From the NCBI GenBank assembly GCA_039934875.1, contig JBDTLH010000235.1:1-16355 (forward strand): DNA of 16,355 bases, written 5' to 3'. The position numbers and the translations under genes were made by a program. The notes below the pieces were generated by a model. It ran no database searches. It worked only from the letters and a program-made list of their open reading frames with translations, and was not told the DNA's origin. Within the stretch, counting starts at the first letter, position 1, and each line of letters starts with the position of its first letter. Positions 1-7,408 of this stretch are shown piece by piece. The DNA is from JBDTLH01 sp039934875. GTDB lineage: Bacteria > Acidobacteriota > Terriglobia > Terriglobales > Acidobacteriaceae.

Positions 1-524
1 GCCCGCAGATGCGCCACCTGCGGAGGCTCCGGATCCAGACGCTCCCGCGGCTCTGCCCGCAGATCATCCACCACCCCCTCCATGCCCCGCGGATGCGCCA
101 CCCTCCACCGCGACAGCCATCCTCCCAAATACCCTCCGCCTGAGACCGTCGAGATGAAATCAAAGCTGCGTAGCGCTCCATCGGAGTTCCTGGAGAGCTG
201 CGCCAATCCCTGCAATACTCCCAATCCGAAGGTCGCGCTCCGAATGCCGCCGCCCGAAAAACATAAAGCCGACCGCTTCAACTGACCCAGAGCACTCAAG
301 GTCGCCGCCAGGTCCTCTGCCGAATCCGGCGCGCCCTTCGCCTCCTCCGCTTTGGCGCGGACTAGAGCAAGCGTCGCCAGCGCGGCCACCCTTCCCGCCT
401 CATCAGCCGCTCCAGCCTCCGGCCCTGCAAGGTTCAGCGAAGACGCGGGTTGGGCCGTCGTCATCGTCAACGCCTCTTCCGCTAATACCTGGCACACACT
501 CGATGGATAGTGTTGTTTTGACAT
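1..524 (-). CDS. Patatin-like phospholipase, N-terminal part (runs off the left edge)
   Basis: The minus strand is open from an ATG at 522-524 to the window edge (174 codons, no stop). A ribosome-binding sequence GGGGAG lies 6 bases before the start. Residues 1-84 look like an unstructured, Ala/Glu-rich lead-in. Residues 87-102 read LCFSGGGIRSATFGLG, the glycine-rich oxyanion loop of the patatin lipase fold. Residues 121-137 read FDFISTVSGGGYLGGWL, which holds the nucleophile serine (S128) in the 'STVSGG' form I know from large bacterial patatin-like proteins, rather than the classic GxSxG. The family hydrolyses acyl esters of lipids with a Ser-Asp dyad. The catalytic Asp (DG[GA] motif) would lie in the missing part. 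No signal peptide is visible, so a cytosolic or membrane-associated role is likely. Family assignment is firm; substrate is unknown. Confidence 0.88.
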   Translation of the reverse strand, partial: MSKQHYPSSVCQVLAEEALTMTTAQPASSLNLAGPEAGAADEAGRVAALATLALVRAKAEEAKGAPDSAEDLAATLSALGQLKRSALCFSGGGIRSATFGLGVLQGLAQLSRNSDGALRSFDFISTVSGGGYLGGWLSRWRVAHPRGMEGVVDDLRAEPRERLDPEPPQVAHLR

Positions 525-915
525 GGCGGCTCCCCGGTTGCGCTCTGCTTCAGGCAGACAAATCTTACCCCTCCCGCCGTCTCCCGTCCACCTAAGAATT
601 CGCTTTTGCACACTGGCTCTTCCGCTTCGCCCGACGATTGCCACTCGTGCATCGAACTGCTAATTAACGATGACTGACGAGAAGACGACCTTAAGCGCTA
701 ATTGGTCGGTGAGTGATTCGGCGATTTGGCACTGTTTGAGAATCTATCCTTGTAAGAAATCGAGAACGATTGAAGCAATGTGCGTTGATTCTGCGTCTCG
801 CCTTTGATTCAGGCTGGCCCAACGCGACGAGCACTGTGGCGTTTCACAACTCGCATTGCGCTATGCCTTGATCAAATTTATTGCTGACAACCTCGTAATA
901 AGTTCGTCAAACCGC
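525..915. other. Intergenic stretch, no gene seen
   Basis: These 391 bases separate the patatin-like gene from the 3' end of the oxyR remnant, both on the minus strand. They are more AT-rich than their surroundings. I find no convincing reading frame, RNA gene or terminator. The patatin promoter should lie at the left side. A TAAGAT hexamer on the minus strand near 563-568 could be a -10 element, but I see no matching -35. Confidence 0.5.
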
Positions 916-920
916 TCACT

Positions 921-1761
921 CTAATTTGTCATTCCTGATAAAAAGGCCTGCTGGACGCGATTGAAGCTGCGGCCGCGCAGGACCGCCGCGACAATGGTCC
1001 GAATAGCGCGCGCATCGCTGAGGCGTACATAATGACAGCCCGCATTCCTGTCGATCGCCATCTCGGGAACGAGCGTGACGCCGATGCCCGCAGCGACCAT
1101 TCCAAAGAGGCTGCTGAACTGGCCGCTCTCGAACGCAATGCGCGGCGTGATACGCGCGTGAGCACAGGCGGTGATACTGAGATCGCGAAAGCAGTGGCCG
1201 TCGCGCAGCATCACGAAGGACTCTCCGCGAAGATCCTTTAGAGCAAGCGATTTTGCCCGGGTGTGGGGGATGATTCTTAGGCAGCACGGCGAAAAGCGGT
1301 TCGGTGTGAAGAGGAAACAGCTCCAGGTCTTTGTGGCGTAGAGGAACCGCAAGAATCGCCAGATCAATGGACAGGTTGCGCAGGCTTTCGACCAGGATCG
1401 GCGTCGTCTCTTCAACAATGCGCAGCTTCGCTTCAGGATGTTTCTTCGTAAAGGCAGTTGTGTAGCGCGGCATCAAGTAAGGACCGATCGTGGGGATAAC
1501 CCCGACGGCTACGCTGCCACGAATATCCGCGCATTTATCAGCCACGCTCGATCGCGCTGCCTCCATCTGGCTGAGGATCGAGCGCGCGTGAGGCAGAAAG
1601 GCGCGACCGGCCTCGTCGAAGAGCTTTGCATTCAAATCTTCCTCAAGTTTGAGGACCTGTTGCGACAGCGAGGGCTGAGCGACCTGGCAGTGCTCGGCGG
1701 CGCGGCTGAAACTGCCTGTCTCCGCGACGGCACAGACGTAACGCAGTTGATGAAATTCCAT
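921..1761 (-). pseudogene. oxyR: oxyR-type LysR peroxide regulator, disrupted by a deletion and a frameshift
   Basis: The N-terminal frame (from ATG 1759-1761) starts MEFHQLRYVCAVAETGSFSR and continues with a LysR helix-turn-helix (AAEHCQVAQPSLSQQVLKLE). Two lesions are visible. First, 'NAKLFD' runs directly into 'EAGRAFLPHA'; OxyR proteins carry about nine residues of the wing (RLxRxVxLT-like) between these, so about 27 bases are missing in frame near 1618-1624. Second, a GGGGG run at 1265-1269 shifts the frame. Removing one base joins the first frame to the second (ALKDLRGESFVMLRDGHCFR), which ends at 921. The second frame keeps both redox cysteines (DGHC and, nine residues on, TAC) that form the peroxide-sensing disulfide in E. 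coli OxyR (C199/C208). As sequenced, the product loses both cysteines and its C-terminal half. The frameshift alone could be a sequencing error in a homopolymer; the wing deletion is unlikely to be. It lies divergent to katG, its classic target. Confidence 0.85.
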
Positions 1762-1796
1762 AGGCTCTACCTATACTCCAGATGGGAACTATGTAT
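1760..1796. promoter_or_regulatory. OxyR binding site (four ATAG/CTAT elements)
   Basis: The sequence reads ATAG-N7-CTAT-N7-ATGG-N7-GTAT with exact 7-base spacers. This matches the OxyR tetramer consensus ATAG-N7-CTAT-N7-ATAG-N7-CTAT at 14 of 16 core positions. It overlaps the oxyR start codon and sits directly before the candidate katG -35, which fits activation of katG and autorepression of oxyR. A second GGAACTAT copy (1785-1792 and 1798-1805) extends the half-site pattern toward katG. Confidence 0.75.
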
Positions 1797-1826
1797 TGGA
1801 ACTATCACTATCCATGATGCTACATT
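1796..1826 (+). promoter_or_regulatory. Candidate katG promoter
   Basis: TTGGAA (1796-1801) could be the -35 and TACATT (1821-1826) the -10, but the spacer is 19 bases, longer than ideal. Weak core promoters directly beside the OxyR tetramer site are usual for OxyR-activated genes. This is inferred from position; the exact elements are uncertain. Confidence 0.35.
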
Positions 1827-1904
1827 CAGTGGGTCGAGACAAACGGAGACGACACCGCGCATATTTTCGTCACACTGGAACCGAACAGTAATAAGGAGAG
1901 AACC

Positions 1905-4172
1905 ATGTCTACTGAAGCAACGTGCCCTTTTAATCACACCGCAGGGGAAGGCACATCGATCCGCGACTGGTGGCCGAGCCAATTGCCGCTGAAGATTCTG
2001 CATTCGCACTCGTCCCTGTCCAATCCCATGGGCACAGACTTCAACTATGCCGAAGCCTTCAAGAGCCTCGACCTGGCAGCCGTGAAGAAAGATCTTCTGG
2101 CAGTGATGACGATGTCGCAGGACTGGTGGCCTGCCGACTTCGGTAATTATGGCCCTCTGTTTATTCGCATGGCGTGGCACAGCGCTGGAACCTACCGCAT
2201 CGGCGACGGTCGCGGCGGAGCCGGATCGGGCCAGCAGCGTTTCGCTCCTCTCAACAGTTGGCCCGACAACGTCAGCCTCGACAAAGCGCGCCGCCTGATC
2301 TGGCCGGTCAAGCAAAAGTACGGCAACAAAATTTCATGGGCCGACCTGATCGTCCTCACCGGCAACGTGGCCCTGGAATCGATGGGCTTCAAGACCTTCG
2401 GCTTCGCTGGTGGCCGCGAAGACGCCTGGGAGCCAGACGAGGCCGTGTATTGGGGCACCGAAACCACGTGGCTCGGCGGCGATTTTCGTTACGGCAAAGG
2501 AAAGCCCGCTGACGAAGGCGTGCTCGTGGCCGATGCCGAACTGCATGGCACCGAGAAAGATCGCACCGGCGGCGGCAGCAATGAGCGCAATCTGGAGAAT
2601 CCGCTCGCCGCAGTGCAGATGGGCCTGATCTACGTGAATCCGGAAGGCCCGGATGGCAACCCCGACCCGCTCGCCGCAGCGCACGATATCCGCGAGACCT
2701 TTGCGCGCATGGCGATGAACGACGAAGAGACCGTCGCGCTGATCGCCGGCGGCCACACCTTCGGTAAAACTCACGGCGCCGGTCCTTCCTCCAACGTGGG
2801 GTCTGAGCCCGAAGGCGCCAGCATCGAGCAGCAGGGCCTTGGCTGGAAGAGCCGCTTTGGAACCGGCAAGGGCGGCGACGCGATCACAAGCGGCCTCGAA
2901 GTCATCTGGACGACCAAGCCGACCCAATGGAGCAACGAGTTCTTCGACCACCTGTTCGGCTACGAGTGGGAGCTGACTAAGAGCCCAGCCGGAGCCAATC
3001 AGTGGAAGCCGAAGGGTGACGCAGGCAAAGACACCGTGGTCGATCCGCATGACCCGTCGAAGCGCCGCACGCCGGCCATGCTGACCACGGATCTCGCCCT
3101 GCGCCGCGATCCTATCTATGGACCCATCTCGAAGCGCTTCCACGAGAATCCCGACCAGTTCGCCGATGCCTTCGCCCGGGCGTGGTTCAAGTTGACGCAC
3201 CGTGACATGGGTCCTTTCGAGCGCTATCTCGGGCCGGAGATTCCTGCCGAAGAGCTCATCTGGCAGGATCCCGTTCCCGCGGTCGATCACAAGCTGGTTG
3301 ATGAGCAGGACGTTGCCGCACTCAAGGGCAAGGTCCTTGCTTCGAGCCTGCCAGTCTCGCAACTGGTCTCAACCGCGTGGGCGTCAGCGGCCAGCTTCCG
3401 CAGCTCCGACAAGCGCGGCGGCGCGAACGGTGCACGCATCCGCCTGACGCCGCAGAAGGACTGGGCTGCCAATCAACCGGAGCAACTGGCGAAGGTGTTG
3501 AAGACGCTCGAAGGTATCCAGAGCGAATTCAACGGCAAGGAGACCGGCGGCAAGAAGGTATCGCTGGCCGACCTCATCGTCCTGGCCGGTTGTGCCGGGG
3601 TCGAGCAGGCGGCGAAGAACGCGGGCCAGAACGTGACCGTTCCCTTCACGCCGGGTCGAACGGACGCCTCGCAGAAGCAGACCGATGTGCACTCGTTCGC
3701 CGTGCTCGAGCCGGTTGCGGACGGCTTCCGCAACTTCCTCAAGGCCAAGTACAGCGTGCCGGCCGAGATGCTGCTGATCGACAAGGCGCAGTTGCTGACG
3801 CTGACGGCGCCGGAACTCACGGTGCTGATCGGTGGTCTGCGTGTGCTCGATACCAACGTCGGACAGACCAAACACGGCGTCTTCACCAAGCGGCCGGAGG
3901 CGCTGACCAACGACTTCTTCCTCAACCTGCTCGACATGGGCACAGAGTGGAAGCCAACTTCGGGCGCTCAGGACGTGTTTGAAGGACGCGATCGCAAGAC
4001 GGGAGAGCTGAAGTGGACCGGCACGCGTGTCGATCTCATCTTCGGCTCCCACGCTCAGCTGCGAGCGCTGGCCGAGGTCTACGGAAGTTCAGACGCACAG
4101 GAGAAGTTTGTCCATGACTTTGTCGCGGTTTGGAACAAGGTGATGAACCTCGGCCGCTTCGATCTTGCGTAG
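1905..4172 (+). CDS. katG: Catalase-peroxidase KatG
   Basis: This bifunctional haem enzyme removes hydrogen peroxide (catalase) and oxidises donors (peroxidase) in the cytosol. The 755 residues match the usual length of about 730-750. AAGGAG at 1893-1898, 6 bases before the ATG, fixes the start. The distal haem triad is R88, W91 and H92 in FIRMAWHSAGTYR. The proximal ligand is H284 in AGGHTFGKTHGAG, with W335 beside it. The Trp-Tyr-Met crosslink that gives catalase activity is complete: W91, Y243 (LIYVNPEGP) and M269 (FARMAMND). The C-terminal half, from about residue 430, is the degenerate duplicated peroxidase domain (for example VSLADLIVLAGCAGVE). The gene is intact and lies divergent to the broken oxyR, with an OxyR site between them. 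It has no other operon partner. Confidence 0.98.
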   Translation: MSTEATCPFNHTAGEGTSIRDWWPSQLPLKILHSHSSLSNPMGTDFNYAEAFKSLDLAAVKKDLLAVMTMSQDWWPADFGNYGPLFIRMAWHSAGTYRIGDGRGGAGSGQQRFAPLNSWPDNVSLDKARRLIWPVKQKYGNKISWADLIVLTGNVALESMGFKTFGFAGGREDAWEPDEAVYWGTETTWLGGDFRYGKGKPADEGVLVADAELHGTEKDRTGGGSNERNLENPLAAVQMGLIYVNPEGPDGNPDPLAAAHDIRETFARMAMNDEETVALIAGGHTFGKTHGAGPSSNVGSEPEGASIEQQGLGWKSRFGTGKGGDAITSGLEVIWTTKPTQWSNEFFDHLFGYEWELTKSPAGANQWKPKGDAGKDTVVDPHDPSKRRTPAMLTTDLALRRDPIYGPISKRFHENPDQFADAFARAWFKLTHRDMGPFERYLGPEIPAEELIWQDPVPAVDHKLVDEQDVAALKGKVLASSLPVSQLVSTAWASAASFRSSDKRGGANGARIRLTPQKDWAANQPEQLAKVLKTLEGIQSEFNGKETGGKKVSLADLIVLAGCAGVEQAAKNAGQNVTVPFTPGRTDASQKQTDVHSFAVLEPVADGFRNFLKAKYSVPAEMLLIDKAQLLTLTAPELTVLIGGLRVLDTNVGQTKHGVFTKRPEALTNDFFLNLLDMGTEWKPTSGAQDVFEGRDRKTGELKWTGTRVDLIFGSHAQLRALAEVYGSSDAQEKFVHDFVAVWNKVMNLGRFDLA

Positions 4173-4475
4173 TCTCGAAAGGCACGACTGAAAGGCTTAC
4201 GCCGCTCAACCCCGATCTAACACCTGGGTTATCCCGGACTATGTCGAGGTTGAGCGGTTCCTTCTTTTGGAAAAGCGATAACAGGCCAATTCACTGGTCG
4301 AGATCGGATGTCGACCGCGGGGCAGATTGGTCCTCACAAACGCGCTTCTCGTCATCAGGAATAAATGTCCGTGAATAACTATTCTCGAATTCGTTGATTT
4401 TCCAACCGTGATCGTGGTCCACGCTTTCCTCAAAGCCGGACTGTGTAAACTACCTGCGCATACCACGAGGCGTAT
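4173..4475. other. Intergenic region between katG and the Pr6Pr gene
   Basis: Apart from the hairpin at 4202-4268, I see no gene here. The right part should hold the promoter of the next gene. TGTGTAAACT (4442-4451) resembles an extended -10, without a clear -35. GAGG at 4467-4470 is the ribosome-binding site for the start at 4476. Confidence 0.4.
4202..4268 (+). terminator. Long-stem hairpin with T-rich tail after katG
   Basis: CCGCTCAACC (4202-4211) pairs perfectly with GGTTGAGCGG (4248-4257). Inside the 36-base loop, CTGGG-TTAT-CCCGG (4224-4237) can form a smaller hairpin. TTCCTTCTTTT follows at 4258-4268. The position 30 bases after the katG stop fits a transcription terminator. The long loop is unusual, so it could instead be a structured repeat or RNA-stability element. 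Confidence 0.5.
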
Positions 4476-5111
4476 ATGCCCCATCCCCCGCGAACCCGCG
4501 CCCGGCTCATCTCCGCCACTACCATCGCCCTCATCGCCTGGTTCGCGCTCATCGTCCAACTCTATCTCAGCCTCTCCATCGGAGGCACCCTCGTCAACTT
4601 CTTCAGCTACTTCACCATCCTTACCAACCTGCTCGTCGCGCTCCTGCTTACCATCTCACTGTTTGCGCCCCACTCCCTCGCCGCTCGGGCCCCTGCCCAA
4701 GGCGCAGCCGCTCTCTACATCATCATCGTCGGAGCGACCTATTCTCTGCTGCTGCGCCAAATCTGGGCCCCTCAAGGCCTCCAGAAGATAGTGGACGTGC
4801 TGCTCCACGACGCCGTCCCCATCCTCTACGCTATCTACTGGATCGTCTTTCTCTCCCGCATCCCGCTGCGCTGGATCAACGCCCTCCACTGGCTCCTCTA
4901 TCCCCTCGTCTACCTCATCTATAGTTTGCTGCGCGGCGCGTTCACCGGAATCTATCTCTATCCCTTCCTCGACGCCCAAACCCTGGGATACCCTCGCGTT
5001 GCATGGCACGCCGCACTCTTCCTCATCGTCTTCCTCCTCCTCGGCGCACTCCTAATCGCCCTCACTCGCCGCCGCAGCGCGGGCACCCAGAACAAATTAG
5101 CGCCTTTGTAA
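4476..5111 (+). CDS. Pr6Pr family six-helix membrane protein
   Basis: The 211-residue protein is very hydrophobic, with about six predicted membrane helices: roughly 12-35, 42-63, 76-95, 108-127, 134-153 and 175-197. Conserved-looking stretches are FSYFTILTN (43-51), HDAVPILY (111-118), WLLYPLVYLIYSLLRGAFTG (139-158) and YPFLDA (162-167). I recognise these as the Pr6Pr (FAR-17a/AIG1-like) membrane protein family, for which I know no established bacterial role. The C-terminus is basic (TRRRSAG) and probably cytosolic. GAGG lies 5 bases before the ATG. The gene stands alone: a hairpin separates it from katG, and about 230 bases lie before the next gene. C-rich third codon positions resemble its neighbours, so there is no sign of transfer. 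Confidence 0.8.
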   Translation: MPHPPRTRARLISATTIALIAWFALIVQLYLSLSIGGTLVNFFSYFTILTNLLVALLLTISLFAPHSLAARAPAQGAAALYIIIVGATYSLLLRQIWAPQGLQKIVDVLLHDAVPILYAIYWIVFLSRIPLRWINALHWLLYPLVYLIYSLLRGAFTGIYLYPFLDAQTLGYPRVAWHAALFLIVFLLLGALLIALTRRRSAGTQNKLAPL

Positions 5112-5181
5112 AGTGGTCTAAGGCGTTCACCTTATCATGCGGAGATTGACCGGAGATCTCTGCGGTGCTCTGCGGCGATTT

Positions 5182-5267
5182 CGGTGATCTCGGAGATTCT
5201 TTGAGCGGATCTGCCCGCAAGACCTCGAACACGGCCCCACGATTATCTACGGTGATCTCGGAGATCA
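5182..5267. repeat. Two 16-bp direct repeats, one extended to a perfect palindrome
   Basis: CGGTGATCTCGGAGAT occurs at 5182-5197 and again at 5250-5265, 68 bases apart. The second copy is extended to TGATCTC-G-GAGATCA (5253-5267), a perfect 7-bp inverted repeat. The stretch between 5145 and 5200 is rich in related CTGCGG/GGAGAT words. It may be a dispersed low-complexity repeat or part of the control region of the downstream hxlR-type gene. Confidence 0.5.
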
Positions 5268-5307
5268 GAAAAGCCTAAATACAATCCGGTTTGCTGGTTC
5301 GAAATTA

Positions 5308-5338
5308 ACTTGCATTTCGCAAGTGACATTGATAATGT
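5308..5338 (+). promoter_or_regulatory. Promoter and inverted-repeat operator of the HxlR-type gene
   Basis: ACTTGC-ATTTC-GCAAGT (5308-5324) is a perfect 6-bp inverted repeat, and ACATT-GAT-AATGT (5326-5338) lies directly after it. A promoter can be read through them: TTGCAT (5310-5315), a 17-base spacer and TAATGT (5333-5338), or alternatively GATAAT at 5331-5336 with a 15-base spacer. A palindrome over the -35 and spacer is where an autorepressor of the HxlR family would bind. Confidence 0.5.
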
Positions 5339-5345
5339 GTCGAAA

Positions 5346-5804
5346 GTGCCTGACAATCCCAAGCCGAAACGCCGCTCCGGCTGCCCGGTCAGCATCTCCC
5401 TGGAGATCTTCGGTGATCGCTGGTCTCTGTTGATAATCCGCGACCTGATGGTCCGCGGCTTCCGCAAGTTCAAGGAGTTCGAACAGTCCGGCGAGGGCAT
5501 TGCCACCAACATCCTCGCCGACCGCCTGCACAGGCTCGAAGCCGCCGGCATCCTCACCTCCGAACTGGAGCAGAGCGATGCCCGCCGCCTGAATTACCGC
5601 CTCACAGAGAAAGGCATCGACCTCGCCCCCGTCCTTCTGGACCTGCTCATCTGGGGCGCGCGCCACGAAGACACCGGCGCTCCCTGCGCTCTGATCATGA
5701 AGATGGGTATGGATCGCGAGCACGTCCTCACCGAAGTCCGCCGCCGCTGGCGGGAGCGCGATCCCACCCCCTTCCTCCCCAGCTTTGCGGAGGCGGAAGT
5801 CTAG
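5346..5804 (+). CDS. HxlR (DUF24) family transcriptional regulator
   Basis: This is a small winged-helix DNA-binding protein of the HxlR family, which often senses electrophiles or redox change through an N-terminal cysteine. The signature GCPVSISLEIFGDRWSLLII includes that cysteine, followed by DLMVRGFRKFKEFEQSGEGI and the recognition segment NILADRLHRLEAAGI. The reading frame is open from a TTG at 5310, but that start lies inside the operator/-35 region. I chose GTG 5346 (152 residues, usual for the family) because the -10 at 5331-5338 would place transcription start near 5343-5346; GTG 5337 is the alternative. None of the starts has a ribosome-binding sequence, so a leaderless mRNA is possible. 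A VOC gene follows after 30 bases, suggesting that the regulator leads an operon and controls itself. The family is certain; the start is not. Confidence 0.88.
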   Translation: MPDNPKPKRRSGCPVSISLEIFGDRWSLLIIRDLMVRGFRKFKEFEQSGEGIATNILADRLHRLEAAGILTSELEQSDARRLNYRLTEKGIDLAPVLLDLLIWGARHEDTGAPCALIMKMGMDREHVLTEVRRRWRERDPTPFLPSFAEAEV

Positions 5805-5834
5805 ATCACCAACCTCAACCAAAAGGAGTACACC

Positions 5835-6245
5835 ATGCGAATCAATCCCTACCTTCTCTTCAACGGACAATGCGAACAGGCCTTCACGTTCTACCAGCAG
5901 ATACTAGGCGGCAAGATCGAAGCCATGCTCCCCCATGAGGGCACGCCCGCCGAAGGTCATGTGCCCGCCGAATGGCTCAAAAAGATCATGCATGCCCGCC
6001 TCGTCATCGACGGCCAGCCCTTGATGGGCTCCGACGCTCCTCCGGAACACTACAACCAGCCCAAAGGCTTTTCCGTCTCCCTGGACGTTAACGATCCGGC
6101 GAAGGCCGAGCGCATCTTTAACGCCCTGGCCGAGAAGGGGAGCGTGCAGATGCCATTCGCGCAGACCTTCTGGGCCCACCGCTTCGGCATGACCACCGAT
6201 CAATTCGGCATACCATGGATGATTAACTGCGAAAAAGCCGCCTAA
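5835..6245 (+). CDS. VOC superfamily protein, PhnB/glyoxalase-like
   Basis: The 136-residue protein shows the paired beta-alpha-beta-beta-beta modules of the vicinal oxygen chelate fold. The first module is MRINPYLLFNGQCEQAFTFY with QILGGKI. The second includes GFSVSLDVNDPAKAERIFNAL and ends FGMTTDQFGIPWMINCE. This is the PhnB-like subgroup; length and ends match. Members are often small metal-dependent or binding proteins without a proven substrate, and despite the name they need not act in phosphonate use. AAGGAG (5823-5828), 6 bases before the ATG, is a strong ribosome-binding site. It lies 30 bases after the HxlR gene and 34 before the beta-propeller gene, probably on one transcript. Confidence 0.9.
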   Translation: MRINPYLLFNGQCEQAFTFYQQILGGKIEAMLPHEGTPAEGHVPAEWLKKIMHARLVIDGQPLMGSDAPPEHYNQPKGFSVSLDVNDPAKAERIFNALAEKGSVQMPFAQTFWAHRFGMTTDQFGIPWMINCEKAA

Positions 6246-6279
6246 ACTGAACGTATCTGAGCAGAAAAAGGAGCAATAT

Positions 6280-7395
6280 ATGAGCGAAGTACGCGTATTA
6301 GTTGGCACACGCAAAGGCGCTTTCGTGCTGACCTCGGATGGCAAGCGGGAAAACTGGGAGGTCAGCGGCCCCCATTTTGCGGGCTGGGAGATCTACCACG
6401 TCAAGGGATCACCGGTTGATCCCAGTCGCCTCTATGCCTCACAGACGAGCGGCTGGTTCGGACAGTTGATCCAGCGCTCCAACGACGGCGGCAAGAGCTG
6501 GGAGCCTGTAGGAAACAAGTTCATCTATGACGGCGTACCCGGCACGCACCAGTGGTATGACGGGACGGCGCATCCCTGGGAGTTCAAGCGGGTATGGCAT
6601 CTCGAGCCGTCGCTCACCGACCCGGAGACGGTCTATGCCGGGATTGAAGACGCGGCCCTCTTCCGTTCGAGCGACGGCGGGCAGAACTGGGAGGAGTTGT
6701 CCGGATTGCGCGGCCACGGTTCGGGCCCACGCTGGCAGCCGGGCGCCGGGGGCATGTGCCTGCACACCATCATCCTCGACCCCAGCGATCCGCACCGTAT
6801 GTACATCGCCATCTCGGCGGCGGGCGCATTCCGCACCGACGACGGGGGCAAGACCTGGCTGCCGATCAATCAAGGGCTGAGGTCGCAATACATCCCTGAT
6901 CCCACCGCCGAGGTGGGACACTGCGTTCACCATGTCGCCATGCACCCCGCGCGTCCGGGCGTGCTGTTCATGCAGAAGCACTGGGACGTGATGCGCAGCG
7001 ACAACGCCGGCGATTCGTGGCATGAGGTCAGCGGCAATCTGCCGACCGATTTCGGCTTCGTCATCGACGTGCACGCTCACGAGCCGGAGACGGTTTATGT
7101 GGTTCCCATCAAGAGCGACTCCGAGCACTATCCTCCCGATGGCAAGCTGCGCGTCTTCCGCAGCAAGACGGGCGGCAACGAGTGGGAGGCGCTCACCAAA
7201 GGGCTGCCGCAAAAGGACTGCTACGTCAATGTCTTGCGCGACGCCATGGCGGTCGATTCCATGGATTCCTGCGGCGTATATTTCGGCACCACCGGCGGAC
7301 AGGTCTATGCTTCCGCCGATGCCGGAGACAGTTGGAACCCCATCGTCCGCGACCTTCCCGCGGTGCTTTCCGTGGAAGTGCAGACTTTGGCATAA
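6280..7395 (+). CDS. BNR/Asp-box beta-propeller protein (sialidase/Vps10-like fold)
   Basis: The 371-residue protein carries six Asp-box (S/T-x-D-x-G-x-x-W type) repeats: SNDGGKSW (67-74), SSDGGQNW (130-137), TDDGGKTW (186-193), SDNAGDSW (240-247), SKTGGNEW (295-302, degenerate) and SADAGDSW (345-352). Their regular spacing implies a six-bladed propeller. The start (MSEVRVLVGTRKGAFVLTSD) has no signal peptide, so the protein is likely cytosolic, unlike secreted sialidases. I see no sialidase catalytic set (FRIP arginine or similar), so automatic names such as 'exo-alpha-sialidase' would be misleading. AAGGAG (6268-6273) gives a clear start. It sits upstream of the VOC remnant, MoaD and MoeZ genes. 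I recall similar propeller genes beside MoaD/ThiS genes in other bacteria, but the function is unknown to me. Confidence 0.85.
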   Translation: MSEVRVLVGTRKGAFVLTSDGKRENWEVSGPHFAGWEIYHVKGSPVDPSRLYASQTSGWFGQLIQRSNDGGKSWEPVGNKFIYDGVPGTHQWYDGTAHPWEFKRVWHLEPSLTDPETVYAGIEDAALFRSSDGGQNWEELSGLRGHGSGPRWQPGAGGMCLHTIILDPSDPHRMYIAISAAGAFRTDDGGKTWLPINQGLRSQYIPDPTAEVGHCVHHVAMHPARPGVLFMQKHWDVMRSDNAGDSWHEVSGNLPTDFGFVIDVHAHEPETVYVVPIKSDSEHYPPDGKLRVFRSKTGGNEWEALTKGLPQKDCYVNVLRDAMAVDSMDSCGVYFGTTGGQVYASADAGDSWNPIVRDLPAVLSVEVQTLA

Positions 7396-7408
7396 CGAAA
7401 GGAACTAC

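Noticed and set aside
82..285. Small plus-strand frame at the left edge
   Set aside because: The opposite strand carries clear patatin motifs over the same bases, so this frame is a shadow.
1767..2315. Minus-strand frame across the oxyR-katG gap and the katG start
   Set aside because: It covers the promoter region and the antisense of katG; no protein signature.
2334..3362. Long minus-strand frame (342 codons) inside katG
   Set aside because: It is the antisense shadow of a GC-rich, certain gene; the translation shows no family signature and no ribosome-binding site.
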